Part shown: positions 24,612 through 34,480 of the stretch, piece by piece
How the letters are laid out: every line of letters starts with the position of its first letter
Position numbering within the stretch: the first letter of the stretch is position 1
Source of the DNA: Moringa oleifera
Lineage: Eukaryota > Streptophyta > Magnoliopsida > Brassicales > Moringaceae
DNA: 64,000 bases
Direction: 5' to 3'
Assembly: GCA_021397835.1 (NCBI GenBank)
Contig: JAJFZO010000747.1
Location: 1,242,501-1,306,500 of the forward strand
Program-made: the position numbers and the translations under genes
The notes under the pieces: model-generated
The model's input: the letters and a program-made list of their open reading frames with translations, nothing else
Database searches by the model: none
What the model was told of the DNA's origin: nothing

Positions 24612-25475
24612 ACAATTTAATCTATTGCACCCATTTCACAATGTAGCCTCTTTGTCCATCAAGGAAATAGTCAAGCAATGACCAGGTACAGGCTTTGTTC
24701 TCTTTTGAGCCTGGTCTGATCACCCCAAAAGAGGCTGCTTGCTATTGTCCAGGCTTTCACACCATCTCTTCTTTCTCATTTTCATCTATTATTGTTGTGA
24801 TTCCAAGCTTATGGAAATCAACTGAGTTGGCAGTTCGCTTGTCAAGCCTGAGAGTTCAGGTGCTATCCCCTTCCAGTACACCACCAGATAATGTTGGAGC
24901 AATTTTCCACACAGGGCTTCTTGCAAGAAACTTAGTAACAATCCAAATGTGAATGTCTAGGCAAATCTGATAAACATCAGGGATGAAGCTCAAGCACAAC
25001 AGCCTCCTTCAATTCAGAGTCCGTAATACCAATGTTGAAGGGATAGTAGCCTTCAGCCTTTAATGGTGGGAGAACAACAGAGGAAATGAATGTGGCAGCA
25101 CTAGCTGTCTATGCAGGATGATGATGCTTGGAAGCTTCAAATCTTCAGCTGCTGCTTCAGAGACGTTCATGGATGGTACAGGCAATCTCATCAAGTTGCT
25201 CCTGTCGTTGCATCAACTGAACCAAGCATTCCTGAAATCAGGATAACTTACTAGCTCCCTGGAAGAAATTTCAGATTCAGATAAGGCAGTGGAAATCAGA
25301 ACAGCTTGGAAGGCCTGGAGATCAAGCTAAATTAGAAGTGAGCCGCTGTTGGGGAGAAGCTCCTTGAATAAAAGGTTCTACCCAGATGCAGCATTGGATT
25401 TATTTAGTCCTGGAATAGAGCAGGCAGGCACAAGCACCACTCTCCTACATCTCTCTGCTCTAATGTTTCCATTGC
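24612..25475 (-). pseudogene. Truncated UGT pseudogene (UGT copy 4)
   Basis: It starts near 25475 (METLEQR-like) with a broken P-loop-side motif. Exon 2 begins near 25021. Homology stops at GYIVKWVQ followed by a stop at about 24620, exactly where the PSPG box should begin, so the donor-binding half is absent. Several frameshifts are present. The 5' flank is shared with UGT copy 6. Confidence 0.8.
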
Positions 25476-25479
25476 ATGT

Positions 25480-26110
25480 TCTTGCAATCAGACCAGGGCC
25501 TTGGCAAAGAAGATGTCTTTTGCTTTATCGCTAAAGAGTGAATAAAGACCCTCTACTTACCTGAATTCACACTAAGTTGTTCAAGAGGCACCATAACCCA
25601 GATAGCAAACAAGATTCTATCCAAATAAAGGACAAATACCCAGAAAAATCAACAAAGACTAAACATGACAAAACATCAATTATTTGCCAAAAGAAGTTGT
25701 AGTACTTCCTGATCATGATCAGATTTTCTGTGTCTGGACATTAGCAATGTCAAAGTTGAAAAAGCAGATCCATTCACAGATTGTTCTATCGAATCCAACT
25801 TAGTGGACAGGTAGGCAAATCTTTTTTTCCTTCTAACTGATTGAAGGATAAAACAGTTCCTCCAACTAGTGATGAGCAACATGGGTTACTTCAACTTTTC
25901 CATTGCTAGAACTTTGAAAGAGAATGACAATTAAATCATGGAAAGTGGTAGCTTTTTTGATATGTTAGCATGCAGTGCGATGGATGATTCAACAAAGACA
26001 TGAAGTACTGGACAATGGCATCAAACCCCTAAAGCCAAAGCAGAGAAGAAAAGGATCAGTCCATTGGATGGAGGCAAAAGATTGATCATCACTAGAAACC
26101 TGGTTATGGT
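25480..26110. other. Duplicated UGT-sHSP intergenic segment
   Basis: No gene. Much of it aligns with 30770-31330, including the stretch around AACATGACAAAACATCAAT and GTAGTACTTCCTG. The right end (26010-26110) resembles the 3' flank of sHSP1. Confidence 0.6.
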
Positions 26111-26113
26111 TGA

Positions 26114-26880
26114 TCAACCAGAGATTTCAATAGACTTGACATCAGGCTTCTTTACCTTTGCTTTGTGTTGGGAATTTGATAACTAGATCCTTAATTGATG
26201 GATGAAATATCAAATCGCTATAACTTAAAAATAATAGTAATGAAAGCAAAGAGAAAATAAAACAATCATAAAAACACAAAATTTATAGTGATCTACCCTT
26301 AATTGAGAGTCACATCCATTTTTCAGTTACTGCAAAAAACTCTTTTCACTGTAAAAATAGATTACAAGAGAAAACTATTTTTTTAACTTTTACTCTATAA
26401 GAATAAAATTGTAGAACTCTTGCTCACTCTCTCTTGTTTTGATATTTACATAAATAGAAATCTTTTCTTTACATAATAAAATTTAATAATAAAAAATTGA
26501 TGTGTGAAAATCTTAAAATATTTTTTAATTAAGTATTTATTTTTTAAAATAAATATATATTATTTTAAATAAATATAAATTATTTATTTTAACACTTTGG
26601 GCATAGAAACAGTGAGCACTCCATGGAAGCCTCGATCTGATCCCTCTTCACTTTCTCCGGCAACGTGAACCTCCTGGCGAACTTGCCGCTGCTGCGCTCC
26701 ACCCGGTGCCAGGTATCGTTCTTGTCCTCCTTCTCCGAGTCTCTCCCCGCTAATCTCCAGGACACTGTCGTCTTCGATCTCCAGCTTCACTTTCTCTATC
26801 CCCATCTCTGGGAGATCCACCTTGAAGACGTGCGCCGCCGGCTTCTCCTTCCAGTCCACACGAGTGTTAACGAACGATAG
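26114..26880 (-). pseudogene. Class I sHSP pseudogene interrupted by a solo LTR
   Basis: The C-terminal piece (26165-26114) encodes [16 protein letters not shown] and a stop. The remainder (26880-26595) encodes TRVDWKEKPAAHVFKVDLPE onwards. A 1-bp loss at GERLGEGGQ shifts the frame in the alpha-crystallin domain. About 45 N-terminal residues and the promoter are missing because the homology ends at 26880, where UGT copy 5 flank begins. A 429-bp LTR splits the gene. The 3' flank makes it a sister of sHSP1. Confidence 0.92.
26166..26594. mobile_element. Solo LTR with 5-bp target site duplication
   Basis: The insertion begins TGTTGGGAATTTG and ends TTTTAACA, so it has TG...CA ends with TGTT/AACA inverted termini. 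It is flanked by CTTTG at 26161-26165 and 26595-26599; the unbroken sHSP paralogues have a single CTTTG there. It has no internal coding region. Inside is a stretch like the plant copia LTR motif (AACACAAAATTTATAGTG). It arose by LTR-LTR recombination or is a lone LTR copy. Confidence 0.9.
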
Positions 26881-27268
26881 AAGCCGGGAATCATGTCCTC
26901 AGTAATGAATTCGGTTGAACCATAGAGTTCTTTCTCAAAAGTTCTTCTTTCTTCAGAGTTCTGTCAGTTTGGGTTGATTAATTCTTTGTTTTCTTTCATA
27001 GATTTTGCAAGTCTCTCTAAAATAACAGGACTTCCAAGATTAAGGAAAAGGACTCAAACCTCTATGTCCTTCGGCACTTCTGAGCTTCCTTTGTCTGCAA
27101 CATCACCATCGAAGCTTCTTGAAAATGATAAAATATGACATATATAGCCTACTAATATTTCTATTTCTTACATAGTTCAGATAAGCTCATCGGATAGACC
27201 CAATTGCTTTCTTTTTATGAATTATATTGCAACAATCATTTTTGTTTCTTGATTCCACAGAAGTTCAA
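26881..27268 (+). promoter_or_regulatory. 5' flank and leader of UGT copy 5
   Basis: Homologous to 19760-20140 upstream of UGT copy 2. A weak in-frame ATG at 27227 precedes the chosen start. Confidence 0.5.
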
Positions 27269-28708
27269 ATGGAAGAGAAAGTGATGGAAACACTAAATCA
27301 CAGAAGTCTGGGTGTGGTGCTGGTGCCTGCTCCATTCCAGGGCCATGTAAATCCAATGCTGCATCTGGGTGCAATCCTTCACTCCAGGGGCTTCTCCATA
27401 ACAGTTGCTCATTTCAAATTCAGATCTCCAGACACTGCAAGCCACCCTGAGTTCCACTACTTATGCATACCAGATGGCTTATCTGAATTTACACCCTCTC
27501 CCGAGGAATCAGTGTCTCTCATCCTGAAGCTTAACAGCAATTGTCAGTCAAGTTTCAAGGAATGTCTGGTTCAGTTTATGCAACAACAGGAGCAGCTTGA
27601 GAAAAAAATTGCCTGCATCATCTATGATGAACAGATGTACTTGTGTGAAGCAGCAGCTAACCATCTGAAGCTTCCAAGCATCATCTTCCGCACAGCTAGT
27701 GCTGCCACATTCATTTCTCGTATTGCTCTCATACAACTCCAGGCCCAAGGCTGTGTTCCTTGGCAAGGTACTTCTCATGTATAAGTCTTACATTGTCTTG
27801 TTCAAATAATGAAACCTCTCTGGATTGCAGATTCTGGATTGAAGGAGGGCTTGGTGCCTGACTTTCATCCCCTCAGGTTCAAGGATTTACCCACACCCAT
27901 ATTTGCATCATCAGAGAGTTTCATGGAATTGATACACAAATCACACCACATAGGTACATCCTCAGCTATAATTTGGAACACCATGGACTGCATGGAAAGC
28001 TCCTCGTTAACACAGCTCCAACAGCATTTCCAAGTCCCAGTTTTCCCTGTAGGCCCTCTGCACAAACTTGCTTCAACATTTCCTGGTAGCCGACTAGAAG
28101 AGGACACAAGCTGCATTGAATGGCTTAACAAGCAAACTTCCAACACAGTAATATACATAAGCCTGGGGAGCCAGGCTTCAATGTCTGAAAATGAGATTAA
28201 GGAGATGGCATGGGGTCTGGCTAATAGTAAACAGCCATTCTTGTGGGTGATTAGGTCAAACTCGACAGATGATAATGCCTGGAGAGACTCGCTGCCAGAG
28301 GGTTTCAATGAAACTGTTGTAGGAAGAGGCTGCATAGTTAATTGGGCACCGCAGAGGGAAGTGCTTGCACACAATGCAGTTGGAGGTTTCTGGAGCCACT
28401 GTGGATGGAATTCAACCCTGGAAAGTATATCTAAAGGTGTGCCAATGATATGCAGACCATTTTTTTGGGATCAGACGGTGAATGCTAGGTACTTAACCCA
28501 TGTATGGAGCATAGGCTTGGAGGTGGAGGATGCAATGGATAAAAGGAAGATAGAAAGAGCCGTAAGGAGATTAATGGTGGAAAAAGAAGGTGAACAGATG
28601 AGGAAGAGAGCTATGGATTTTAAGCAAAAGGTTGAAATCTGTATCAGAAGTGGTGGTTCTTCACATGACTCCTTGAATGAGCTGGTGAAGTTCATCATGT
28701 CATTCTAG
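27269..28708 (+). CDS. UDP-glycosyltransferase, UGT76-like, intact (UGT copy 5)
   Basis: Exon 1 is 27269-27767 and exon 2 is 27831-28708, in phase 1 around a 63-bp intron. This gives 459 codons including stop, 458 residues. The start MEEKVMETLNHRSLG is preferred over the in-frame ATG 14 codons upstream because it gives the usual spacing to VLVPAPFQGH (His26). The PSPG box is at about residues 338-381, with WAPQREVLAHNA and [11 protein letters not shown]. It ends FFWDQ, with Trp where the other copies have Gly, and has KGVPM in place of the commoner EGVPM. Glucosylation of an unknown small molecule is likely. It is convergent with sHSP3, 456 bp apart, and is the intact counterpart of UGT copy 2. 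Confidence 0.94.
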
Positions 28709-29164
28709 TTCCATAAATGCTTTGGTTTTCGTTCACATGCGGAAGATGATTAACAAAGAGAGAAACCTGAGAGAGTGGAACTTCACAATCCCACCTTTAT
28801 CTTTCTTTGAGTTTGATACTTGCTTCAGTTTCTGTATCAGCTATATTTCCTCAGGCCAGTTTCCTGGATGTATGTCATTTGAGATTTATCTGACTTCAGG
28901 GTGATCCCTCTTGGTTTCTGGTTGCAAAGATTATCATATACAATCTCATCAAGTTATTCGGAACACAAAGAGAAATATATAATCAAAAGATTGAAACTAA
29001 AATAGAGAAATCAAAACTTCAATTACAATATCTTGTTACAGTCCTTACATTACATAGCTCAAGCAAGCACATATGGAAGACGAAGGACATGAAAATTCAG
29101 ACAGGAAGATAAAACCCAGACAGGATTGCTTTCTAAATGCTTAAGTAACTCTTCGCTTGTTTCT
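28709..29164. other. Convergent 3' spacer between UGT copy 5 and sHSP3
   Basis: 456 bp, related to 21578-21996. It holds the two facing 3' UTRs. Confidence 0.7.
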
Positions 29165-29626
29165 TCAACCAGAGATCTCAATGGATTTGACCTCAGGCTT
29201 CTTCACCTCCACTTTAGGCACAGTAACAATAAGCACACCATTTTCCATCGAAGCCTTGACTTGATCCATCTTCACATTCTCCGGCAACCTGAACCTCCTG
29301 GAGAACTTGCCGCTGCAGCGCCCCACACGGTGCCAAGTATCGTTTTTGTCCACCTTCTCCACGTGCCTCTCCCCACTTATCTGGAGCACCCTGTCGTCTT
29401 CGATCTCCACTTTCACTTCCTCTTTCTTCATCCCCGGAAGATCCGCCCTGAAGACGTGCGCCTCCGGGGTCTCCTTCCAGTCCACACGGGTGTTAACGAA
29501 CGCAGAGTTTTCCCGAGAAAGTGACAAGGAAGGGAAAGGAAGATCTTTAAATGGGTCCCAAACGTCGAGTGAGAAAGGATCAAGAATGCTGCTTCGGTTG
29601 CCAAAGAAGCTTGGAATCAGTGACAT
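29165..29626 (-). CDS. Class I small heat shock protein (sHSP3)
   Basis: The 153 residues run from [15 protein letters not shown] to SIEISG, with the full domain layout of the family. Unlike sHSP1 and sHSP2 it carries changes at positions those copies keep: Val92 for Glu (EKVDKND), Gly102 for Glu and Cys104 for Ser (RVGRCSGKF), and Ile133 for Thr in the GVLTVTV strand. The frame is open. The TATA-like site has lost its consensus. It may be a functional variant or an early stage of decay. Confidence 0.92.
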   Translation of the reverse strand: MSLIPSFFGNRSSILDPFSLDVWDPFKDLPFPSLSLSRENSAFVNTRVDWKETPEAHVFRADLPGMKKEEVKVEIEDDRVLQISGERHVEKVDKNDTWHRVGRCSGKFSRRFRLPENVKMDQVKASMENGVLIVTVPKVEVKKPEVKSIEISG

Positions 29627-29737
29627 TTTCTGGATACAGATCGATAAAAGCCGCTAGTTGGGAACTTAAGTGTTTGATTGCTGAAAAAGTGACTGCTTGG
29701 TTTTCAGCTGGATGGCATGTGGGTTAGGAGAAGTTGG

Positions 29738-29747
29738 GTATTTGTAG
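29738..29747 (-). promoter_or_regulatory. Altered TATA site of sHSP3
   Basis: The gene strand reads CTACAAATAC where sHSP2 has CTATAAATAC. Confidence 0.5.
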
Positions 29748-29761
29748 AAACAGAGGATACT

Positions 29762-29822
29762 TCCAGTACATTCCTGGAAAAGATTTTCTCGGATTTTGCC
29801 AACCGATAGTTCTGGTAGATTC
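29762..29822 (-). promoter_or_regulatory. HSE-like region of sHSP3
   Basis: A TTC/GGA/TTC cluster lies at 29762-29793. The GAAtcTACcaGAA motif at 29810-29822 is identical to the sHSP1 site. Confidence 0.5.
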
Positions 29823-30189
29823 TCGACTCTCTTTACCTTTGCTTCAAAGTTCTGGATTGCTCGTGTTCATGGAAGAGAAAATTCTCCATCTGGCTGACTG
29901 GCATCTTCTCAACTAAAGTCAAATGTAGGGAAATTTCCAAAATTATTAATTTGTAATTTTAATATTTTGAATAAATATTATTTAGAAGTTTTAAAAATAC
30001 ATGAAAATGCATTAATATGGATTGGTTGCATGACTTTCTTTCCTTGAAAAATAATAAACACAAAAAAAAGATAAATTAAAATGGTGTAAAAATTTGTATC
30101 ACTCTTTGTTGGAGATAGATGAAATTTCCAATTTAAGTAGAAAATTTAACAAAAAAAAAAAAAAAAAACTAGAATCTGTGAACTTGAGA

Positions 30190-30769
30190 GATAAAGTATG
30201 CAATTCTTGGAGTAGACTTTTTTGTATTCAAATTTGAAGCCATGGTGTGTCCTCCAAATGTGGGTATATCTTGGCAAATCTGTAAACCTCAGGGGATGAC
30301 CCTCAAGTACAAGAGCCTCCTTCAATTCAGAGTCTGTAATATCAAAATTCAAGGGGATGTGGCCTTTAGGATTTGGTGTATGGTAAGAGAACAATAGAGG
30401 AAATGAATGTGGCAGCACTAGCTGGCTGTACATGCAGGATGATGCTTGGAAGCTTCAAATGTTCAGCTGCTGCTTCACAGAAGTTCATAGATGGTCCATG
30501 CAATTCCATCAACTGAACCAAGCATTCTTTAAATCAGGAGATCTTGCTAGCTCCCTGGAAGAGATTTCAGATTGAGATAAAGTAGCAGAAATCAGGACAA
30601 CTTAAAGAGCTTGGAGAGTTAAATTGGAAGTGAGCAAATGTTATGGAGAAGCTCCTTCAGAGAAGGGTTCTACACAGATGCAGCATTGGATTTATTTGGC
30701 CCTGGAATGAAGCAGGCAGGCACAAGCACCACTGTCCAGCATCTCTGCCTTATACTGTTTCCATTGCAT
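30190..30769 (-). pseudogene. UGT pseudogene fragment (UGT copy 6)
   Basis: The minus strand starts near 30769 with a METV-like initiator region and a degraded GACACL-type relic of VLVPAP. Internal deletions follow, and then the start of exon 2, reading SELKEALVLEGHPLRFTDL at about 30345-30280. No PSPG region is present. It is a sister of UGT copy 4 with a shared upstream flank. Confidence 0.75.
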
Positions 30770-31396
30770 GTTCTTGGGATCTGATTCCTGGTTGGTCTGA
30801 TAATTTTGATGGAACGGTTGGCGAAACATGTTATCAGACAAGCTATCTTTTGCTTTAGCCTGGAAAAAAGACAAAATATCCGGAAAAATCAACACACTAA
30901 ACATGACAAAACATCAATTTTTTGCAATGTTTGTAGTACTTCCTGGTCGGATTACAATACATTGCAGTACATTAGTCGTTGACCCACATCATTATCAGAC
31001 AGCTGAAGATTTTCTGTGTAGTACATTGGAAATGTCAAAGTTGCTAACCCCACTTACATCAGAAAGCAGACTCATTAACAGATACGTTTTATCAAATCCA
31101 ACTTAGTGGACAGATAGGCAAATCTCTTTTCCTTCTGCTTGATTGGAGAATGACTGTTCTTCCAATTAGTGATAAGCATCATGGATTACTTTCAACTTTT
31201 CCATTGCTGGAAGTTTGAAAGAATGGTAATTAAATCATGGTAAGTGGTAGCTTTTTGATGCGTTAGCAAGTAGTACGATTGATCGTTAGTGGATTCAGAA
31301 CAGATATGAAGTACTGGAACGAGTCCTGGTAGTACATGGAGATGCACTCCTTATTTGGTATACTTTCAGAGCCAGAAGAATCATCTCTCAGCCTGA
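30770..31396. other. Spacer: duplicated UGT flank leading to COPT-A
   Basis: No gene. It aligns in part with 25480-26000. It carries three GTAC tetramers at 31273, 31311 and 31332. Confidence 0.5.
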
Positions 31397-31419
31397 CTGT
31401 TTTCCTCCATTTCCATCAG

Positions 31420-31463
<44 letters not shown>

Positions 31464-31940
31464 GGCATTGGAAGAAGAAGAGAGAAGATGAAGATAACGG
31501 GAATCATTAGTACCCTCAGTGTTTTCTTCCATTTCCATTAGAAAGAGAGAGAGAGAGAGAGAGAGCTAGCCATTTGAAGAAGACGAGAAGATGATGACCA
31601 GAAGCTAGTATCAATATTGTTGCCCTCTGAGTTTCCTTCCATTTCCATTAGAGAGAGAGAGGTAACTTGGAAGAAGAAGAGAAGATGATGACAGCAAGAA
31701 TCATATAGTGCCCTCTGTGTTTTCTTCTATTTCCATTAAAGAGGGGATACAGAGAGAGAGGGTAGCCTATAGGAGGAAGAAGAAGAGATCGATGATGACA
31801 ACAAGAGTCATGGGTACCCTCTGTGTTTTCTTCCCTTTCCATTAGAGAGGAGAGAGAGAGGGAGAGAGAGGTAGCAGTTGGAAGAAGAATAAGAAGAAGA
31901 AGACGGAGAAGAAGAAGAGGAGGAGATGAAGACCCACATG
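31397..31940 (+). repeat. Five-copy minisatellite with (GA)n cores upstream of COPT-A
   Basis: Units start near 31397, 31517, 31627, 31714 and 31821 and are about 87-120 bp each. Each has TTTCCATTAGAGA-like sequence, a GA run, GAAGAAGA and then GATGATGACA/GATGAAGA. The last unit runs into the COPT-A start codon. Confidence 0.9.
31488..31845 (+). promoter_or_regulatory. Array of four small upstream ORFs before COPT-A
   Basis: Closed ORFs lie at 31488-31541 (17 codons plus stop), 31591-31608 (5), 31685-31708 (7) and 31792-31845 (17), one in each of the first four minisatellite units. Whether they are transcribed depends on the unknown start site. Confidence 0.45.
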
Positions 31941-32315
31941 ACACTTCCTTGGGTCAACAACAACACAGAAATCATCTTCGCAGGATGGCCAGGCCAAAGC
32001 CTCCCCTCCTACATATTAGCCTTCATCTTCGTGTTCCTGCTCTCATTGCTCGTGGAGTGGCTTTCTCACGCAAGGTTGATCAAGACAGGCACAGACGAAG
32101 TCATTGCAGGACTCCTAAGAACAGCCATGTACGCCATTAGAGTTGCTCTCGCTTACCTTGTGATGCTCGCTGTTATGTCCTTTGACGTCGGTGTCTTCTT
32201 CGCTGCGGTTGCTGGATACGCAGTTGGGTTCTTGATTTTTGGTAGTGGAATGTTTAGAAAGTCGGAGATGATAGGTTATGAGCAGCCATCTGATCTTCCT
32301 CCATTGAATTGTTGA
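31926..32315 (+). CDS. COPT/Ctr-type copper transporter (COPT-A)
   Basis: 129 residues, intronless. Three membrane segments fit the Ctr fold. TM1 is at about 29-46 (YILAFIFVFLLSLLVEWL). TM2 carries the copper-pore MxxxM motif at Met80-Met84 (MLAVM). TM3 carries GxxxG at Gly97-Gly101. The family forms homotrimers that move Cu(I) into the cytosol across the plasma membrane or out of internal stores. Unlike COPT-B and COPT-C the N-terminus is very short and has only HM at 4-5 in place of a Met/His cluster, so extracellular copper capture may be weaker. The ATG lies in the last unit of a minisatellite. Confidence 0.9.
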   Translation: MKTHMTLPWVNNNTEIIFAGWPGQSLPSYILAFIFVFLLSLLVEWLSHARLIKTGTDEVIAGLLRTAMYAIRVALAYLVMLAVMSFDVGVFFAAVAGYAVGFLIFGSGMFRKSEMIGYEQPSDLPPLNC

Positions 32316-32319
32316 TTGC

Positions 32320-34140
32320 AGAACAGAGACTTAAAATCTCAGTTGGGTCTTAGAAATTCAGATGACCTTGAGTTTTGATCTTTCTCTGTTATTAATGCGT
32401 TGCAGTGTTACTAATTTTTATATTATTTTAAACCTGAAAGTTGATTTATATATTACAAAATAATATATCCTAAAGTTAATATTTAAAATATATATATATA
32501 TATATATTACATATGTTATTAGTTTCTTTATAATATTTAAATTTCATTTAATTTTTTATTAAAAATTAAAAATATTTAAATTAGAATCTTGTCTAATAAA
32601 TTTTGAGTAAAATATGTAAATTATTATTATTATTATAAAATTTTAAGTTTTTATATATTAATTTCAAAATAATAATAATATCAAAATTTTAGATATTTTA
32701 TAAAAAAATATTTATGAGTGAAAAATATTTTAAATTTAAGGATTATATTCAAAATAAAATAAAAATAAAATTATTTTTGAGATATTTTAATAACAAAAAT
32801 CTTTAATTTTCACATAATTTTAAATTAAATTTTAATTTAAATAATTAAAAAATTAGATATACAATTAATTTAATCCATATGCAATCATTTAAATTAAAAA
32901 TAAATATTATTAATAAATTTTTTATATTTATATTATTTTAAAAAATAAAAAAATATTAAAAATTAATTTTTTTTCTATTTAATCTTTTTCTTACCAAATT
33001 ATACACAAGGTAATTTAACTTATTTATGTCTAAACATATTTGAAAGATTCAAAGTTTGTTAATTTGTTAATATTCATTTTAAAATAATAAATTTTTGACA
33101 ATTTCAATTTGCAGAAAAATTTGTAACTATTAAATTTAAATTTCAACTTGGGTAATATTTTCTTAGATGAATTCTTTTCACCCCACAAATTTTATTAAAC
33201 ACTTTTTTTAATATTTAGATCAATTTTAATTTCAAGAATAAAATAAAATAATCATGTCATTATTGCGACAACAGAAGTTAGATAGAGTCAATAATTTCAT
33301 GGCAAAAATGTGAATATGTCATAATCAAATTACTTGGAATTGCAGTAAGTTTTATGATGTCAGTCCAATTTCATCATGATGGGCTTCCTAATGCAATCAA
33401 AATAGATGAGGCAACATTTTCTAAATAATTATAATCATAAAAAAGAATAATTATATATTTTTTTCTTGATTTATGGTCTAAAATAAATATTTATAATATA
33501 GATTATTTATGTATGTGATGGGAAATAAATTGCTTTATTTAATTTCTTTTTTTTTTTTCATTTACACGAGGGCATAAGTAAGAAATTAATGTTAATATAA
33601 TATCCACAAAAGTTAATAAAAATTATGATAAATATTAAAATTATTCTAAATTATATTTATTTTTTTAATTTGAATTTCAAACTTTAATTTTAGATTTGGT
33701 AGTCAATTTAATATAAATTTTATCAAAAGCTTTAAGAATTAAAAATATTATATAATAAAATTTGACTTTAAATTTTTTGGGTAAAAAATATTTAAACAGT
33801 CATTATAAAAAATTTTAAAATTTTTGAATCTTTAAAATATATTTTTAAAAAAATTATATTATAAAAATTTTATAAAAATAACTTATAAGCTGAAAATAAT
33901 TCAATTTTAAATTGTTAATTTTGAATAAAAAATTTACTTAAGTTATCTTTAAATCAAATTGATATTTTAAAAATAAAATTGAATTAAATAAAAATTAAAA
34001 ATTTGAATTAAAAATAAGTTAAAATTTAGAATTTTTTGTATTTATTGTAAAAATTAAAAATAAAAAATAATCTAAATTATCCATTTTAAGATAATTTTTC
34101 AATTAAAATCAGTTTAATTTTAATAATTTTTTATAATTCT
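32320..34140. other. AT-rich spacer between COPT-A and COPT-B
   Basis: Strongly A/T-rich, with an (AT)n run near 32489-32508. No gene seen. Confidence 0.7.
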
Positions 34141-34150
34141 TGAGGGGTGT

Positions 34151-34424
34151 GTACTACCAAAACTATACTATTTTGAGCAAAGTATTACTAACTTCCTATA
34201 AAGACCGCTAAAGGGACATATCACACCATTTGGAATTTCCGCGGTTGTGGGGACCCAATCCATTAAATGACTATTATACCCTCTGATATTTGTGTACGGT
34301 CTTCCATACAAAATTGCTTACGGTTCCATTTGTTACCCAGACCTGCAATTCTCGCGTAGTACTACACATTACTTCTCTCACTGTACGATCGGTTTCGTCA
34401 GCGCCCGTGAAAGCCTCAGCCTCC
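34151..34424 (+). promoter_or_regulatory. COPT-B promoter: TATA box and GTAC copper-element cores
   Basis: TTATAA lies in CCCTTATAAGAGG at about 34413-34425, some 60 bp before the ATG. GTAC cores, the tetramer bound by the plant copper regulator SPL7, occur at 34151, 34294, 34359 and 34383. Confidence 0.5.
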
Positions 34425-34480
34425 CTTATAAGAGGAGGAGAGATTTCCCTCCTTCCCGATAAACCAGAGAACCGGAGGAG

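Noticed and set aside
31397..31920. CRISPR-like regular repeats
   Set aside because: This is a plant minisatellite with related, not unique, spacers and GA cores.
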